Positions 45,200 to 57,300 of a stretch of 64,000 nt of DNA are shown one piece after another. Source of the stretch: Leptoclinus maculatus (lineage: Eukaryota > Chordata > Actinopteri > Perciformes > Stichaeidae); assembly GCA_032191485.1 (NCBI GenBank), contig JAVDOI010000077.1, positions 1 through 64,000 of the forward strand. Direction: 5' to 3'. The notes under the pieces are model-generated. The model was given only the letters and a program-made list of their open reading frames with translations. It did not search any database and was not told the origin of the DNA. The position numbers and the translations under genes are program-made. Each line of letters starts with the position of its first letter. The first letter of the stretch is position 1.

Positions 45200-48100
45200 G
45201 GTCTACAATAATACTACAATTTATACTCGGCCAAGTGCTGTACTGACAGTTACCAACTTTCTTAAAACATTTTTGGAAACGTCCTGCCTTTTTCCGCCCT
45301 GATGGCGTCCACCCAACTGGCCTGGGGTCACGCACTCTATCCGACAATATTTTCTACTCCATCTTGACTTCACCGTCGCATTGACTACCCCACATCTCAT
45401 TTCCTCACCTGGTAGCCTGTCAACACAAGCACTCCCCTCCCTCCCCTACAAGCAACACTAGCTCCCCCTGGCGGCTTGGAGGGTCTGCAACTACTCTCTC
45501 CGTAGTCTCCACCGTAACTTCCACTCCACGACCCATGAACATTCCCGTCAGAATCACAGACTCGCGCTCACGCCCTAGTTATGGTCGGGTTCGAGGTGTT
45601 GCACGAGTGATCCGTCCTATCGCACATACCCCCAAAGCTTCCTGTGCTGATGACGACACGGTGTCTTCCCCCATTAAAATGTGTCTGATTAATGCACGCT
45701 CTGTAGCAAACAAGGCTCACATTTTAAATGACTTGTTCACAAGTCTTAATTTGGCTTTTTTATTTCTGACTGAGACCTGGCAACGGAATATGGAATGCAT
45801 CATTTAAATGAACTCTGCCCTGTGGACTGTTCTGATATTGAGACTCTGCGTTTGACAGGCCGCGGTGGAGGTCTCGCCGTGGTCTGGAAGGATCAGTTCT
45901 CCTGCCAATTGGGGAGCACAGCATCTTATACTACTTTTGAACTACAGCTGACTAAAGCGGGTCGGCTAAAGCCGTTTTACTGTGTTTTAATTGACCGACC
46001 TCCGGGTCCAGCAGGTCAGTTCTTATCAGAGTTCACAGACTTTCTGACCTCTATTATCAAGCTACATGAAGTGCTTCTGGTGATTTTAATCTGCATATCA
46101 ATGATGCCACAGACTGTATTGCCACTGAGTTTCTTAATATTACTGAATCTTTTAATTTCACGCAACATGTCTCTGGCGCCACTCACAGGGCTGGTCACAC
46201 CTTGGACCTTGTGTTCTCTCTGGGTCTTGATATTGATCATACCCGTTGACATACCTACTGATCAGTGACCATACATGTATTTTCTTTGATCTTTCTGTAA
46301 ATGCTGACCCCTTGTGTCTGAAGCGAACATTCCACTCCCGCATTATTACTCAGAGTACAGCTGATCAGTTCTCAATGCACTTCTGCTGTGATAGTAACAC
46401 AAATCACAATGATGTGGAACTCTTAATGCAGTCTTTTAATGAACATTGCACCACATTGCTGGATAAAGTGGCACCTCTTAAGGAAAGGACCAGGGCTGCC
46501 TACAACACTTCTCCGTGGACGACAGACGCTGTCTGCAGCCTGAGACGGAAGTGTCGCAGGACAGAGCGGCTAAAGTGCATCGCTCATATCTCAAAGACCT
46601 CAGACTTTCTCTCAATGCTGGAGTAAAGGAAGCTAGAACGGCTTATTTTGCCAACTTAATTTCTTCCTCAAAGAGAAATCCCAAGATTTAGTTTGACACA
46701 ATTAAGAGAATTGTTTCACCGTCTGTCTCTACATTACCATGCTCTTCTGTTGATGATTGTAACAAGTTCCTTACCTATTCTATTGATACGGTAATAGCTA
46801 TTAGGTCTGGTATTCAGCCTGGGATCTGTTCATCTACATGTAGCTCTTCTCAATCTCCTACTGTTCTGGACTCTTTCTAGCCTATCAGCTTTCAAGACCT
46901 GATGGACTTAATTAAGAAAACAAAGCCATCATCTTGTCCTCTAGATGTTATCCCATCCTCTCTATTTCAGAAAGTTCTGCTAATTATTGGCCCTGCAGTA
47001 ACATCTATTGTTACTTCCTCATTGTCTGTAGACCATAACATCTTGATTAAGAGGCTACGTGATTGGGTGGGCATATCTGGCATAGCGTCAGACTGGTTTA
47101 CATCTTACCTCGCTGACAGAACTTTTAATGTCTCTGTGGGTGATTTAGTGTATGTCACCTCTCCATTGTCTTGTGGTGTACCACAGGGCTCGGTTCTGGG
47201 GCCTCTGTTATTTTCCCTTTACTTGTTACCTTTGGGACCGATTATAAAAAGTTACAATGTGTCCTATCATTTATATGCTGATGACATCCAACTCCATCTG
47301 TCATTAAAACCCAGCGAGGCCTTCACAGTAACTAGGCTCCTGGACTGTGTCAATGATATCAGAGACTGGACGGCAGAAAGCTGCTTACAACTTAACGACA
47401 CCAAGACGGAGGTTCTGGTTATTGCACCAGATGAGTTTTGTCCCTATGATCAAGCAGAGTATTGGTCCACTCTCCTCTGCTGCCCATTGCAACCTGTGTA
47501 ATCTAGGGGTTATCTTTGATCGATCCATGTCGTTTGACCCCCATGTTAAGCAGCTGTCCAGATCCTGTTTCTTCCACCTAAGAAGTATCAGTAAACTGAG
47601 ATCTGTAGTATCAACAGCTGAACTAGAGATGATCATACACGCCTTTATCTCTTCACGCATCGACTACTGTAACACTCTTTTCTCCTCACTCAGTGTATCT
47701 GCTCTTAACCGTTTGCAGGTCATCCAAAACGCTGCCGCCAGATTACTCACCAGGACAAATCGACGGTCTCACATCACCCCCGTACTCAGATCTCTTCACT
47801 GGCTCCCTGTAGCATTTAGGATCCACTTTAAACTACTCACTCTGTTACAGAGCACTACACGGTCAGACTCCTACATATGTAGCTGATCTACTTCACCCTT
47901 ATTCACCCGCCTGCTCCCTCAGGTCAAACGTTTCAGGTCTTCTGTCTGTCCCACCCACTCGCCTTAAGACCCGTGGTGACCGAGCCTTTGAGGCAGTAGC
48001 ACCAAGGTTGTGGAATGCTCTGCCTGCACCCCTACGCTTTGGAGATTCTGTGAACACATTCAGAAATCAGCTCAAAACTCACCTCTTTAGACTGGCGTTT

Positions 48101-48286
48101 GGGTAAAACCCATGTCTTAGACCTGCTTTTAAACCATGTTTTAATTTTGTATTTTCTGTGTGTATGTAAATGATTGGCCCTTTGGTCACATTGTGTTTAT
48201 TATGTTTGTAATTCTGCCCTGTTAAGCACTTTGTGACTTATGTCTGTGAAAAGCGCTTTATAAATACATTTTACTTACTTACTTAC
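45200..48286 (+). mobile_element. L2-like LINE copy 2, longest, with a 321-bp RT deletion
   Basis: Starts within ORF1: a frame near 45293 reads FRPDGVHPTGLGSRTLSDNI, the D..H end of the SGNH esterase domain that L2/CR1 elements carry. ORF2 follows: endonuclease start INARSVANKAHILNDL and FLTETW (45690-45780), then frameshifted endonuclease pieces (GRGGGLAVVWKD), then RT. At 47027 a deletion equivalent to 37019-37339 (321 bp, in frame) removes the RT fingers and the motif A aspartate. GVPQGSVLGPLLFSLYLLPL and YADDIQLH remain. Ends with the TTAC tail. The 5' boundary is approximate. Confidence 0.88.
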
Positions 48287-49168
48287 AATCAGTGCTCTAA
48301 TGGACTGTTTTTAATGCTTGTCAATGATTTACACCACTGTCATCTAGAGGTGCTTTCAGTAAGGAAAAGAGAACAGTAATTACACCCTGACTATGTAAGG
48401 CCCTCCCATGATTCACTTTCCTAGTGTGGTTAAGTGTGGCGATCACCCGGTGCCGTCTGGCAGATGGTACCGCAGCACCAGGCTCAGGGACGGTTTCATA
48501 GAAACCTCACACACTGTTCCTTTAAGGATTTTAATTCTGAGGTTGAGTAAAAATGTTCAAGTGACAAATCTATTTGTGATTCAAGCTCAATCTCTTAATG
48601 CTGATGATTAAAGTAGAGATGTTCCCATACCTGATCTCTCCTATAGGCTGATAGCACACTGAACACATCATGATGTCATCATAATTTACCTTTACCCAAA
48701 ACTCATCTTTACTGAATAGAGCTTGAACGCATCATAATGTAACTCAATGCATCAGTTAGCAGTTAGCTCCATTATTTAGCCAAGCAGGACTGTGCTGCCC
48801 ACCAGCTGCTAACAACATACGTTCAACACATATTTGTTGTTCACAGAAAAAAGCATTATCAGGGAAAAATGAGTGTGCACGAGAGTGTTAAACTACAGCT
48901 GTGTAAGGCCCCATCAGGGACCAGGTCTACACCAAACCCACAGCATCATCAAGGCACACAGAAAATCTGTTTTGGTTACGCAGAGCTTTTCCTCTGGTGT
49001 TTGTACTCCTGTGAATTAGTCACTGGACTCATGATTTGTGTTATCAATATAACAATATAAGAAATACAATCAACCACTCAACATTATTTCAGTTCATCAA
49101 ATCCCACATTAATCAGTGACAACAAGTGTTACCACTTTGAATAAATATTTACTGACTTGTTATTTCAT
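48287..49168. repeat. 880-bp spacer, duplicated unit (copy 2)
   Basis: Aligns along its length to 38607-39488; I saw no difference. Recent common origin or homogenisation. Confidence 0.88.
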
Positions 49169-50125
49169 CTACATTGTATCTTTGTAACAGGTCAACATTT
49201 TATAACAGAGGATACGTTTACATGTATTTCGTATCTTAGACATTTGCAATCCGAACATGATAGGATTCAAAAGTGGTTGTATGATGACAAAATACAGTGA
49301 GAGGATGATACGCAGCACTCTGGGTACACTGGTCATATCAAATCTACTCTGAACTATTTCAAAGCAGCAGCCAAAAGAAAAGTTGAGCAGAGAAGCGAGG
49401 TGAGGTGTGCAGGTACTGACAGCTTTCTGTCTGGTCTGTTTACAACCAGAGAAACAAACTCTAAGAATTTTCACGTAAGAGAAAAGGATTGAAAGCAGAG
49501 GGACTGAAATAGAGAGAACAATACCAAACAATCCATAAATGTTATTGACTTCAGTGTCAGAACACGCCAACTTAACAACAAGGTAGTTACGGCAATACAA
49601 ACTGTTTATGATGTTTCCACAAAATGTCAAACGGATGTTTAAGGATAAAGTAATTAAGAATTTCACAAAAGAATAAAACCATAATACAGCGATAAAGATA
49701 ACTGCCTTATTAAACGTCATACGTGTGTTATATTGTAGAGGATAACAGATAGCAAGATATCTGTCATAAGACATGACGGCTAAATTGCAAAACTCTATAT
49801 TTACATAAGTGTACAAACAGAAAATCTGCAGGAAACAAAGTGGAGCAGAAACAGTGTGAATGTCAGAGAGGATCTGAACCAGAAGGAATGGAAACAACCC
49901 TGTACTACCAAACAGTTCATTTACAAACAGGCTGCAGAGAAAAAGGTACATAGGTTCATGTAAGCTTCTGTTCATACAGATAACCACAATCAGAGAAATG
50001 TTGACAATAACTATAACAATGTATAACATTGCAGTTAACATAAAGTACAAGTACTTCACATTTCCTACACGCACATAAGCTCCAAGAATGAAGTAAGATA
50101 AAGTTGATGAAGTTGAATTCAACAT
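49169..50125 (-). CDS. Olfactory receptor C, intact
   Basis: 318 residues with the array's standard marks and NPIMF in TM7. Diagnostic residues: YTYVNIEFCN, AVLWFYSFVKF (Phe where A and B have Val), ACSDTEV, LLSILFSYVKILRV, LYFVIIQ. It combines B-type TM3 and TM7 residues with D-type TM4 and loop residues; at the TM5/loop-3 junction its DNA (49462-49480) is half like B and half like A/D. This is the pattern expected from short conversion tracts. Confidence 0.94.
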   Translation of the reverse strand: MLNSTSSTLSYFILGAYVRVGNVKYLYFMLTAMLYIVIVIVNISLIVVICMNRSLHEPMYLFLCSLFVNELFGSTGLFPFLLVQILSDIHTVSAPLCFLQIFCLYTYVNIEFCNLAVMSYDRYLAICYPLQYNTRMTFNKAVIFIAVLWFYSFVKFLITLSLNIRLTFCGNIINSLYCRNYLVVKLACSDTEVNNIYGLFGIVLSISVPLLSILFSYVKILRVCFSGCKQTRQKAVSTCTPHLASLLNFSFGCCFEIVQSRFDMTSVPRVLRIILSLYFVIIQPLLNPIMFGLQMSKIRNTCKRILCYKMLTCYKDTM

Positions 50126-51033
50126 TCTTTATGGCACAAAAAGTATCTGTAAATGAACCAGGATCACATCACACAGGGTTCACCTGTTGTGCTGCAGACT
50201 GCTGCAGTCACTTCCATCGGCTGCAGACACCTTTGTACCTTTGAGGTGAAGAATCTAACAGGCCAGTAACACTTTTTTATCAGGTCCCACACCAGCCTAT
50301 CAGATCACATTCAGTCCCAACGGTGTCATCCACACCCTGACGTAATTCCTAGTCCTCTCCACCTCGTCACCGTCAGTCCTTGTTGCTGTAGTAACCTACA
50401 TCCCGTCATCCCCAACTTCCCATCAGCCGTACTGAAGTCACATTGTCCTCACCCATGTCCCGTTGTTTTCAGCAATGTCTCGTCGTCATGTATGTACTTG
50501 TCACCTACGTCCCATCGTCATTTTGTGGTTGTAACCTTTGTCCGATCATCACCATAACCTTTGTCCCATGGTCACGGTCAAGAACATCCCATCGTCATCG
50601 TCCCGTCATCGTCGGCATGTTGTTGTCATCATCTGCATCCGGTTGTCATCCTGTCTTCCTCTACTACGTAAAATCGTAATTATGTCGTTGTAACCTTTTT
50701 CCGTTGCCGCCATTACCTTTGTCCCAATCGTCATGGTCAGGAACATCCCATTGTCATTGTCATTGTCTCGTCACCGTCCCTTCATCGTCTCATTGCCATC
50801 CCATCACCATCCTGTCGTTGTCACCTACGTCTCGTCCTCTTCCCCTACGTCTCGTCCTCGTCACCTTCCTACTTGTCACCTACGTCCCATCGTCATGTTG
50901 TTGTCATCATCTGCGTCCGGTTGTCATCCTGTTTTCCTCTACTACGTCTCATCGTCATCTTTTTGTTGTAACCTTTGTCCGTCGTCGCCATAACCTTTGT
51001 CCCATCGTCATCCCCTACGTCCCGTCATCGTCC
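50126..51033. repeat. 5' flank of OR C: CGTC-rich DNA without the 11-bp array
   Basis: The flank follows A, B and D, but at about 50735 the sequence passes from CGTCATGGTCAGGA straight to ACATCCCATTGTCATTG, so the 11-bp minisatellite and its linker are gone altogether. Confidence 0.88.
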
Positions 51034-51316
51034 AGAAGCGTTGCACATTTTATGGCTGGGAATGTGTTTCATTTTAACTGAGCTACTGGTGTTTGGAGCT
51101 ACGCTACGCTAACCTGAGGACGCCATAGCACGGCAGGACACAAGCTACGGTGCTTTTGAAAACTTTTGGAGAGACTCGCGTGGATCTACAACTCAACGAA
51201 AACGTTCGCAGGGAAACAGCTCCACAACGGCGTGCGGTCTGCGCCGGCCGGTACCCCGGCGGAGGAGGGAACCTGGCCCCACTGTGAACCTGCCGCAGCA
51301 GACCGGTGAAATACAA
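51034..51316 (+). mobile_element. Internal hAT piece (second copy of the bracketed form)
   Basis: Same content and same left and right junctions, including the GCCAA filler, as 36513-36795, with isolated substitutions (for example CTCCTGG here CTACTGG). Confidence 0.88.
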
Positions 51317-51321
51317 GCCAA

Positions 51322-51991
51322 GTATTCAGCCTGGGATCTGTTCATCTACATGTAGCTCTTCTCAATCTCCTACTGTTCTGGACTCTTTCTAGCCTATCAG
51401 CTTTCAAGACCTGATGGACTTAATTAACAAAACAAAGCCATCATCTTGGCCTCTAGATGTTATCCCATCCTCTCTATTTCAGAAAGTTCTGCTAATTATT
51501 GGCCCTGCAGTAACATCTATTGTTACTTCCTCATTGTCTACAGGAATTGTCCCGTCCTATTTTAAGCATGCCACTATCCTGCCTATATTAAAGAAACCAA
51601 TCTAGATCTGGCGCTGCCCATGAACTACAGGCCCATATCAAAACTGCCTTTCCTGTCCAAAATCTTAGAGAAGGTGGTGGTCAACCAACTTACTGATGCA
51701 CTGGAGAGGCACAATATGTATGACAAATTCCAGTCTGGGTTCCGTAAAAAACACGACTGAAACTGCTCTCCTGAAGGTTTCAAATGACATTCTCATGTCT
51801 TCTGATGCAGGTGACTGCTCTGTGTTCGTACTTCTGGACCTCAGTTCTGCTTTCGACACTGTAGACCATAACATCTTGATTAAGAGGCTACGTGATTGGG
51901 TGGGCATATCTGGCATAGCGTCAGACTGGTTTACATCTTACCTCGCTGACAGAACTTTTAATGTCTCTGTGGGTGATTTAGTGTATGTCAC
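51322..51991 (+). mobile_element. L2-like LINE copy 3, 5' part (interrupted by Gypsy)
   Basis: Follows copy 1 including its deletion junction and frameshifts, through motif A (SSAFDTVDHNIL) to LVYVT, then is cut by the LTR element at 51992. It resumes at 59976. Confidence 0.92.
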
Positions 51992-52565
51992 TGTAACAGA
52001 GTTAATGATTCCACTTGCCATCACTGGCCATTATTTGCCAGTTACTGTATTATTTAAGTTATTACCAATCCATATCATTTTCATATTATTTCCTCTATTC
52101 CTGTAAATATCATTTAAAACGTATTAGTTATCACGGAGACAAGTGTGTTGTGTGTTGTGTGTAACATTAGCGCCCTCTGCTGGCCGCCGGCGGACTTTAG
52201 CGCGCGCGCGCCGCTTTCTTTAACCAGTCTGAAGAAAGCTGTCTCTGTGGTAGGTTGATCTGAGACGAGCTCCGCTGTGATATCTGTATAATTTCCTTTT
52301 TGTATATTGAACTGAAATGTCGTTTTATTTACATGTAAAACCAGTCTGAAGAAAGCTGTCTCTGTGAAAGCTGTCTCTGAGTCTGAAGAAAGCTGTCTCT
52401 GTGAAAGCTGTCTCTGGGAAAGCTGTCTCTGTGCTGTCTCTGGGAAAGCTGTCTCTGTGGCTGTCTCTGTGAGCTGTGAATAAACGTCTGGTTGGATCCA
52501 TAAAGTCATCAAGTGTGCCTGATTTGAAACACAACGCGAAAGAGAGAGAGTACACAACTGCTACA
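51992..52565 (+). repeat. 5' LTR of the Gypsy element
   Basis: Begins TGTAACAGAG and ends TGCTACA (TG...CA). Inside: a perfect CTCF core (52169-52183), a CG alternating run (52200-52211), a cluster of GAAAGCTGTCTCTGTG-type repeats (about 52330-52470) and a poly(A) signal AATAAA (52479-52484). Confidence 0.96.
52169..52183 (-). promoter_or_regulatory. Perfect CTCF core consensus in 5' LTR
   Basis: AGCGCCCTCTGCTGG on the + strand is CCAGCAGAGGGCGCT on the - strand, matching all 15 positions of CCASYAGRKGGCRSY. It recurs at 59579-59593 in the 3' LTR. Binding is inferred from the motif only. Confidence 0.5.
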
Positions 52566-52566
52566 A

Positions 52567-52580
52567 TGGTGCCGTGACCC
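52567..52580 (+). other. Primer-binding site, tRNA-His-like
   Basis: TGGTGCCGTGACCC starts one base after the LTR. The first 12 bases equal the complement of the 3' end of vertebrate tRNA-His including CCA; the 13th differs. First-strand synthesis would start here. Confidence 0.75.
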
Positions 52581-52871
52581 GTTCTTCTCCGCCGCTGGAT
52601 TTCTGCTGTCTCATCGTGGGAGAGCAACTTCAACTCCGCTCAGTCGCCATTTTGTCCACAGTGCCGTGAGTCGCCATTTTGACTTGGGTTAGACTGCATA
52701 AAAAAAAAAAACGGACTTTCAAAACGAGGTGTAAAATGGATGCGGCGTTTGATTGCTGCTAGTGAAATTGTGAATTTCTTTTCTTTTCCCACTCGTTTTT
52801 TTTCTTGGAAATGTTTAGAAGTTTTCAAATTTTAAAGTGATATATATTTTTGTCTGTGAGGCGAGTGTATA

Positions 52872-52902
<31 letters not shown>

Positions 52903-52962
52903 TTCCCCCTCTTTTTCAATTTACACATTCTTTGATTTTGAGTTTTATGCTTTTCACTACCA
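52581..52962 (+). other. Gypsy 5' untranslated region
   Basis: Leader between primer site and gag, with an A run (52700-52710), a TA run (52867-52893) followed by a T-rich tract. No open frame of note. Confidence 0.6.
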
Positions 52963-54300
52963 ATGGACAGGCCTAATTTGTTTGGTATTGGTAGGGGTCG
53001 GGGATTGTGGTTTGACTCACCATTACCAACTGTGGGTGGGCTTAGGGAGAGAAAGCCTGTAACATCTACCCCTCATCATGCTATGGTGATTCAGAGTAAA
53101 TGTGATGACACATATGCGGCTGCTGATGTCGGATCGAGTGAGCAGTCTGCACCTTCTGTGGGTCAAGATGTAGACCATGTCCCAGTGGATGTTCTCAGTG
53201 ACTTAGTGAAGCAGATAGGGACCAGTATTGGAGAGAATATTGTCTCATGTCTTAAGTCAATTTCAGCTAATGATGTCAGTGTGGCTCGTTCCACCATTGC
53301 TGATCTCTCCAAGGTTAACCTAACAGTGAGCAACCACAGTTATGAGCCACACCCTTTCAGGGGGGACGGTACTGACAAAATTTCATTTTCTGAGTGGGAG
53401 GAATCTGTCAAAGTGTATCTGGTTAGGAGGGGCATTGAGGTATCTGAACAGGCAGAGGAAGTATTGAACAAGCTGCGAGGGAGGGCGAGTGATGTTGTGA
53501 AGGTTGGGCTACGTAGCAAACCATCTTTAAACTTACAGTCAGGCCCTCAACCCATTTTTGACATACTTAGACAACACTTTAGTGATAGTGTGACTTCTTT
53601 TATGCCTCTAGCCGACTTTTATGACACCAAGCCATTTCCCACTGAGACTGCTGTTGACTACTGGATTCGGCTTAACAAAGCCATTGACACGGCTGTTGAG
53701 GGACTAAAAAGACAAGACAAGACACTTGACAACCCCTCCCGTGAAGTAACGGTCATGTTCATCACTCACTGCCCTGAGCCTGAACTGTCTCTAGTCTTCA
53801 GCTGCAAGCCGCTTGAGGACTGGACAACCACTGATGTTCAAGTCCGGCTGGATGAATATCACCGTAAGAAGCGTCTCCAGCAGCGTCAGCCCACACGTCC
53901 AGTCAGTGGCTTACAATCTGCCCAGGCAGCGGATGTTCTGCACAGCCACGTTCAAGCAGCAGAGAGCCGTCCTGCTCCTCAACCAACCGCAGCTGGTAGG
54001 CCCTTTCCAAGTGATGGTCAGTCTCTTGAGCATGTGATCACTCTTCTGGAGCGCTTGTTAAATCAAGAGTCCTCTCAGCGTTCCAGGCCGCCGAGACCCA
54101 GGAATGGCAGTCGCACCAGGTTTAGGGGTCCGTGTGTCATTTGTGGCAGCGATGACCATGACACTATGTCCCACTGTCGGAATGAACGCCTGTGCTTTCG
54201 CTGTCATGCTGCTGGACATCAAGCAGTGACTTGTTCTGTTACCCCTGGTCCTGACTCACCTGCTGTTCGATCTGGTGCCCCTGCACAGCAGGAAAACTAG
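52963..54300 (+). CDS. gag: Gypsy gag polyprotein
   Basis: 445 codons starting MDRPNLFGIGRGRG. The middle part (about residues 120-300) has the helical, charged composition of a Ty3/Gypsy capsid, and a glutamine/arginine/proline-rich linker follows. Near the C terminus are two zinc knuckles: CVICGSDDHDTMSHC (from residue 391, CX2CX4HX5C, slightly non-standard) and CFRCHAAGHQAVTC (CX2CX4HX4C, standard). It ends with TAG at 54298-54300. Forms the virus-like particle that packages the RNA. Intact. Confidence 0.92.
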   Translation: MDRPNLFGIGRGRGLWFDSPLPTVGGLRERKPVTSTPHHAMVIQSKCDDTYAAADVGSSEQSAPSVGQDVDHVPVDVLSDLVKQIGTSIGENIVSCLKSISANDVSVARSTIADLSKVNLTVSNHSYEPHPFRGDGTDKISFSEWEESVKVYLVRRGIEVSEQAEEVLNKLRGRASDVVKVGLRSKPSLNLQSGPQPIFDILRQHFSDSVTSFMPLADFYDTKPFPTETAVDYWIRLNKAIDTAVEGLKRQDKTLDNPSREVTVMFITHCPEPELSLVFSCKPLEDWTTTDVQVRLDEYHRKKRLQQRQPTRPVSGLQSAQAADVLHSHVQAAESRPAPQPTAAGRPFPSDGQSLEHVITLLERLLNQESSQRSRPPRPRNGSRTRFRGPCVICGSDDHDTMSHCRNERLCFRCHAAGHQAVTCSVTPGPDSPAVRSGAPAQQEN

Positions 54301-54341
54301 CTGGCCCACGCAAGGAGGGGACAAGTGGAGGGCCAGACAAA

Positions 54342-57300
54342 ATGTCCCCAATTGATGATGTTGACCGTGAATCTGTTTACTCTCAATTCTGTGCCTCAAC
54401 AGATTGCGAATCCACAGTGATATTCCAGAACACACAGAGACTGGCTGCAACAGATGACCTTTTCTACACTGGTGTGACAATCCAAGATGCTCTGGAGCTG
54501 CGTGCCATGCTAGACAGCGGCTCGATGGCCTGTTCTCTGAGTTCACGTGTGCTTCCTTTACTGGAAAAGGCCAATATTGTTTCTCCTGATTCTATCTCTC
54601 CCACATCGGTTGTTCTGATTGGATGTGGAGGGTTGAGGACGTGCCCCGTCGGAGTGTGTGAGCTTCAGATGAAAGTGTTTGACTGTCTCATCTCGGTTCC
54701 CACACTCATTGTGGATGGTCAAAGCGATGACTTGATTCTTGGAAGCAACGTCATAAAACATCTAATTCGGGCGCTGAAGACTTCTGGAGATTTCTGGGAG
54801 AAAGTGTCACTTTCAGATCAAGCGTCAAGTGATGCAGAGGCCCTGATGCAACTGTTGGCCACTGTGGAGAAATGGAGGGGCGGTGAGACTCCTAACAAGG
54901 TGGGCACTGTTAAACTTAAACATGCTGTGACCCTGGAGCCCTTGAAAGAACATTTGGTGTGGGGTCGTCTGCCTAGCCATAAGTGCCTCTCGGCTGGCAG
55001 CACAGTCATTGTGGAGCCAAGTAATTCACGTACAGTACCAAAAACAGTTATGGTGGGACGGATTGTGACGCCATTGTGGGGAGATGGATGGATTCCAGTG
55101 AGAGTCATTAACCCTTCCAATAAGCCAGTGACTTTGAGACGCAACTGCAAGATTGCTGACGTGTTCCCCTGTGTGGCACTTGAGGACTTTGACACTGACT
55201 ACTTGTATGTAAAAGACCAAACTGACGACGTGAAATGCAATGTGACTAAGATTGTTGACCAAGCTGACACCGGCAGTGAGAAGAGCCTGACTGTTGATTC
55301 AGAGCATTCTACACACGGATCTGGCAGCTCTGTGCTCCACGACTTAGGACTGCAGGACATTGACGTTGACTCAAGTGACCTGTCCCCATTCTGGAAGGTG
55401 AAGCTGGTTGATCTGTTGGCCAAGTATGAGTCCATCTTTTCCCGTCACAATTTGGACTGTGGAAAGGCCAAAGACTTTGTCCACCGGATTCGACTGAGTG
55501 ATAGCAGACCCTTCAGACTGCCTTATCGTCGCCTGTCTCCTTCACACTATGAGAAGTTGAGAATGGCTTTGAATGAAATGGAGGAACAGGAGATCATAAG
55601 GAAGTCTTCAAGTGAGTACGCATCACCGCTTGTTCTTGTTTGGAAAAAGAACGGAGATCTGCGGCTTTGCACAGACTTTCGTTGGCTGAACGCACGCACT
55701 GTGAAGGATGCGCATCCCTTGCCACACCAGGCAGATGCTTTGGCTGCTCTTGGGGGGAACGCTTTCTTCTCAACCATGGACTTGACCTCTGGATACTATA
55801 ATGTGGAGGTCCATGAGGAGGATAAGAAGTTCACCGCATTCACGTCTCCTTTTGGACTGTACGAGTACAACAGGCTTCCGCAGGGATTGTGCAACAGCCC
55901 AGCCACGTTCATGAGGATGATGATGGCCATCTTCGGTGATCAAAACTTCTTGAGCCTCTTGTGTTACCTGGATGACATCCTTGTCTTTGCTCCCAACGAA
56001 CAGTTAGCTTTGCAGAGGCTGGAAATGGTGTTTGAGAAGCTAAAGGCGCACAACCTGAAGCTAGCTCCAAAGAAGTGCCACTTCATGCGACCGTCTGTGA
56101 AGTTCCTGGGGCATATTGTGAGTAAGGATGGCATCTCCACTGACCCAGAGAAGGTCAAGGCCATCGTTGATCTGAGTGAGAAAGATTTGATGGATGAGAG
56201 CACCAACATTCCCTCTCCATCCAAAATAAGATCGTTCCTTGGTATGGTTGGTTTTTACCAAAAGTTCTTCGAAGGATACTCGAGTATCAGCAAGCCTCTC
56301 TTTGCCTTGACATCTGGCGTGAAGAAGCCACGATATGCCAAGGGTAAAAAGAGCTCACATGTGGCTAGGAAGTTAACTTTGGCTGACTGGACCCCCGAAT
56401 GCAGTGGCGCTTTCAATACGCTGAAAAAGGCTCTGCTGGATAATGCTACCTTAGCTCATCCAGACTTCAGTGTGCCTTTCCTGCTGTCTGTTGATGCCTC
56501 ATCCAATGGCCTTGGTGCAGTGTTGTCTCAACTGGCTGAGGGCGATGACGTTGCACGACCAGTGGCATTCGCCAGCAAATCTCTCAACTACGCCCAGTCA
56601 CGCTATCCAGCTCACAGGCTAGAGTTTCTAGCGCTCAAATGGGCTGTTTGTGATAAGTTCAGCCACTGGTTGAAAGGTCACACATTCACTGCATGGACTG
56701 ACAACAACCCACTGACCTACATTCTCAGTAAGCCGAAGCTTGATGCCTGCGAGCAGAGATGGGTGGCTAAGCTTGCTCCATATGACTTTCAGATCAAGTA
56801 CATTCCCGGACCTAAGAATGTGGTCGCTGATGCCCTCAGCCGCGAGCCTTTTGTACAGCCAAGCTTGCTGCATCGCCTGACAAGAGTCCCCTACGGCGCA
56901 CTACTACAGGAAGCAAGCGCCTTGATTTGTGACCGGGTGCAGGATGCTTTTCGTCAGTCCTGTGACCCTTCAGCCATGTTGCAGATGCATCATCACCCCA
57001 CTGTGGACTCCAAGGATCCAGAGGGACTATCCCAAGATACCTGCATCTCCCCGCAGGCAGTGTCTGCTGTGCTGGAGCAGTCTTTGGACCAAGAGCGCTT
57101 ACCACACCAAGCCTTCCTCTTGCCGCAACTTGTTCAGTCTATTCAACCAGGTGAGCTGTCTGATGTCCGGCCTCTGCCTAGAGATAAGCTGATGGCTATG
57201 CAGCGCGCAGACCCCTGTTTGAGTCGAGTGCTTCACTTTGTGGAACGTCAGAGGCGCCCATCAAGACGAGAGCGTGCAGACGAGCCGGTTGAGGCTCTGC

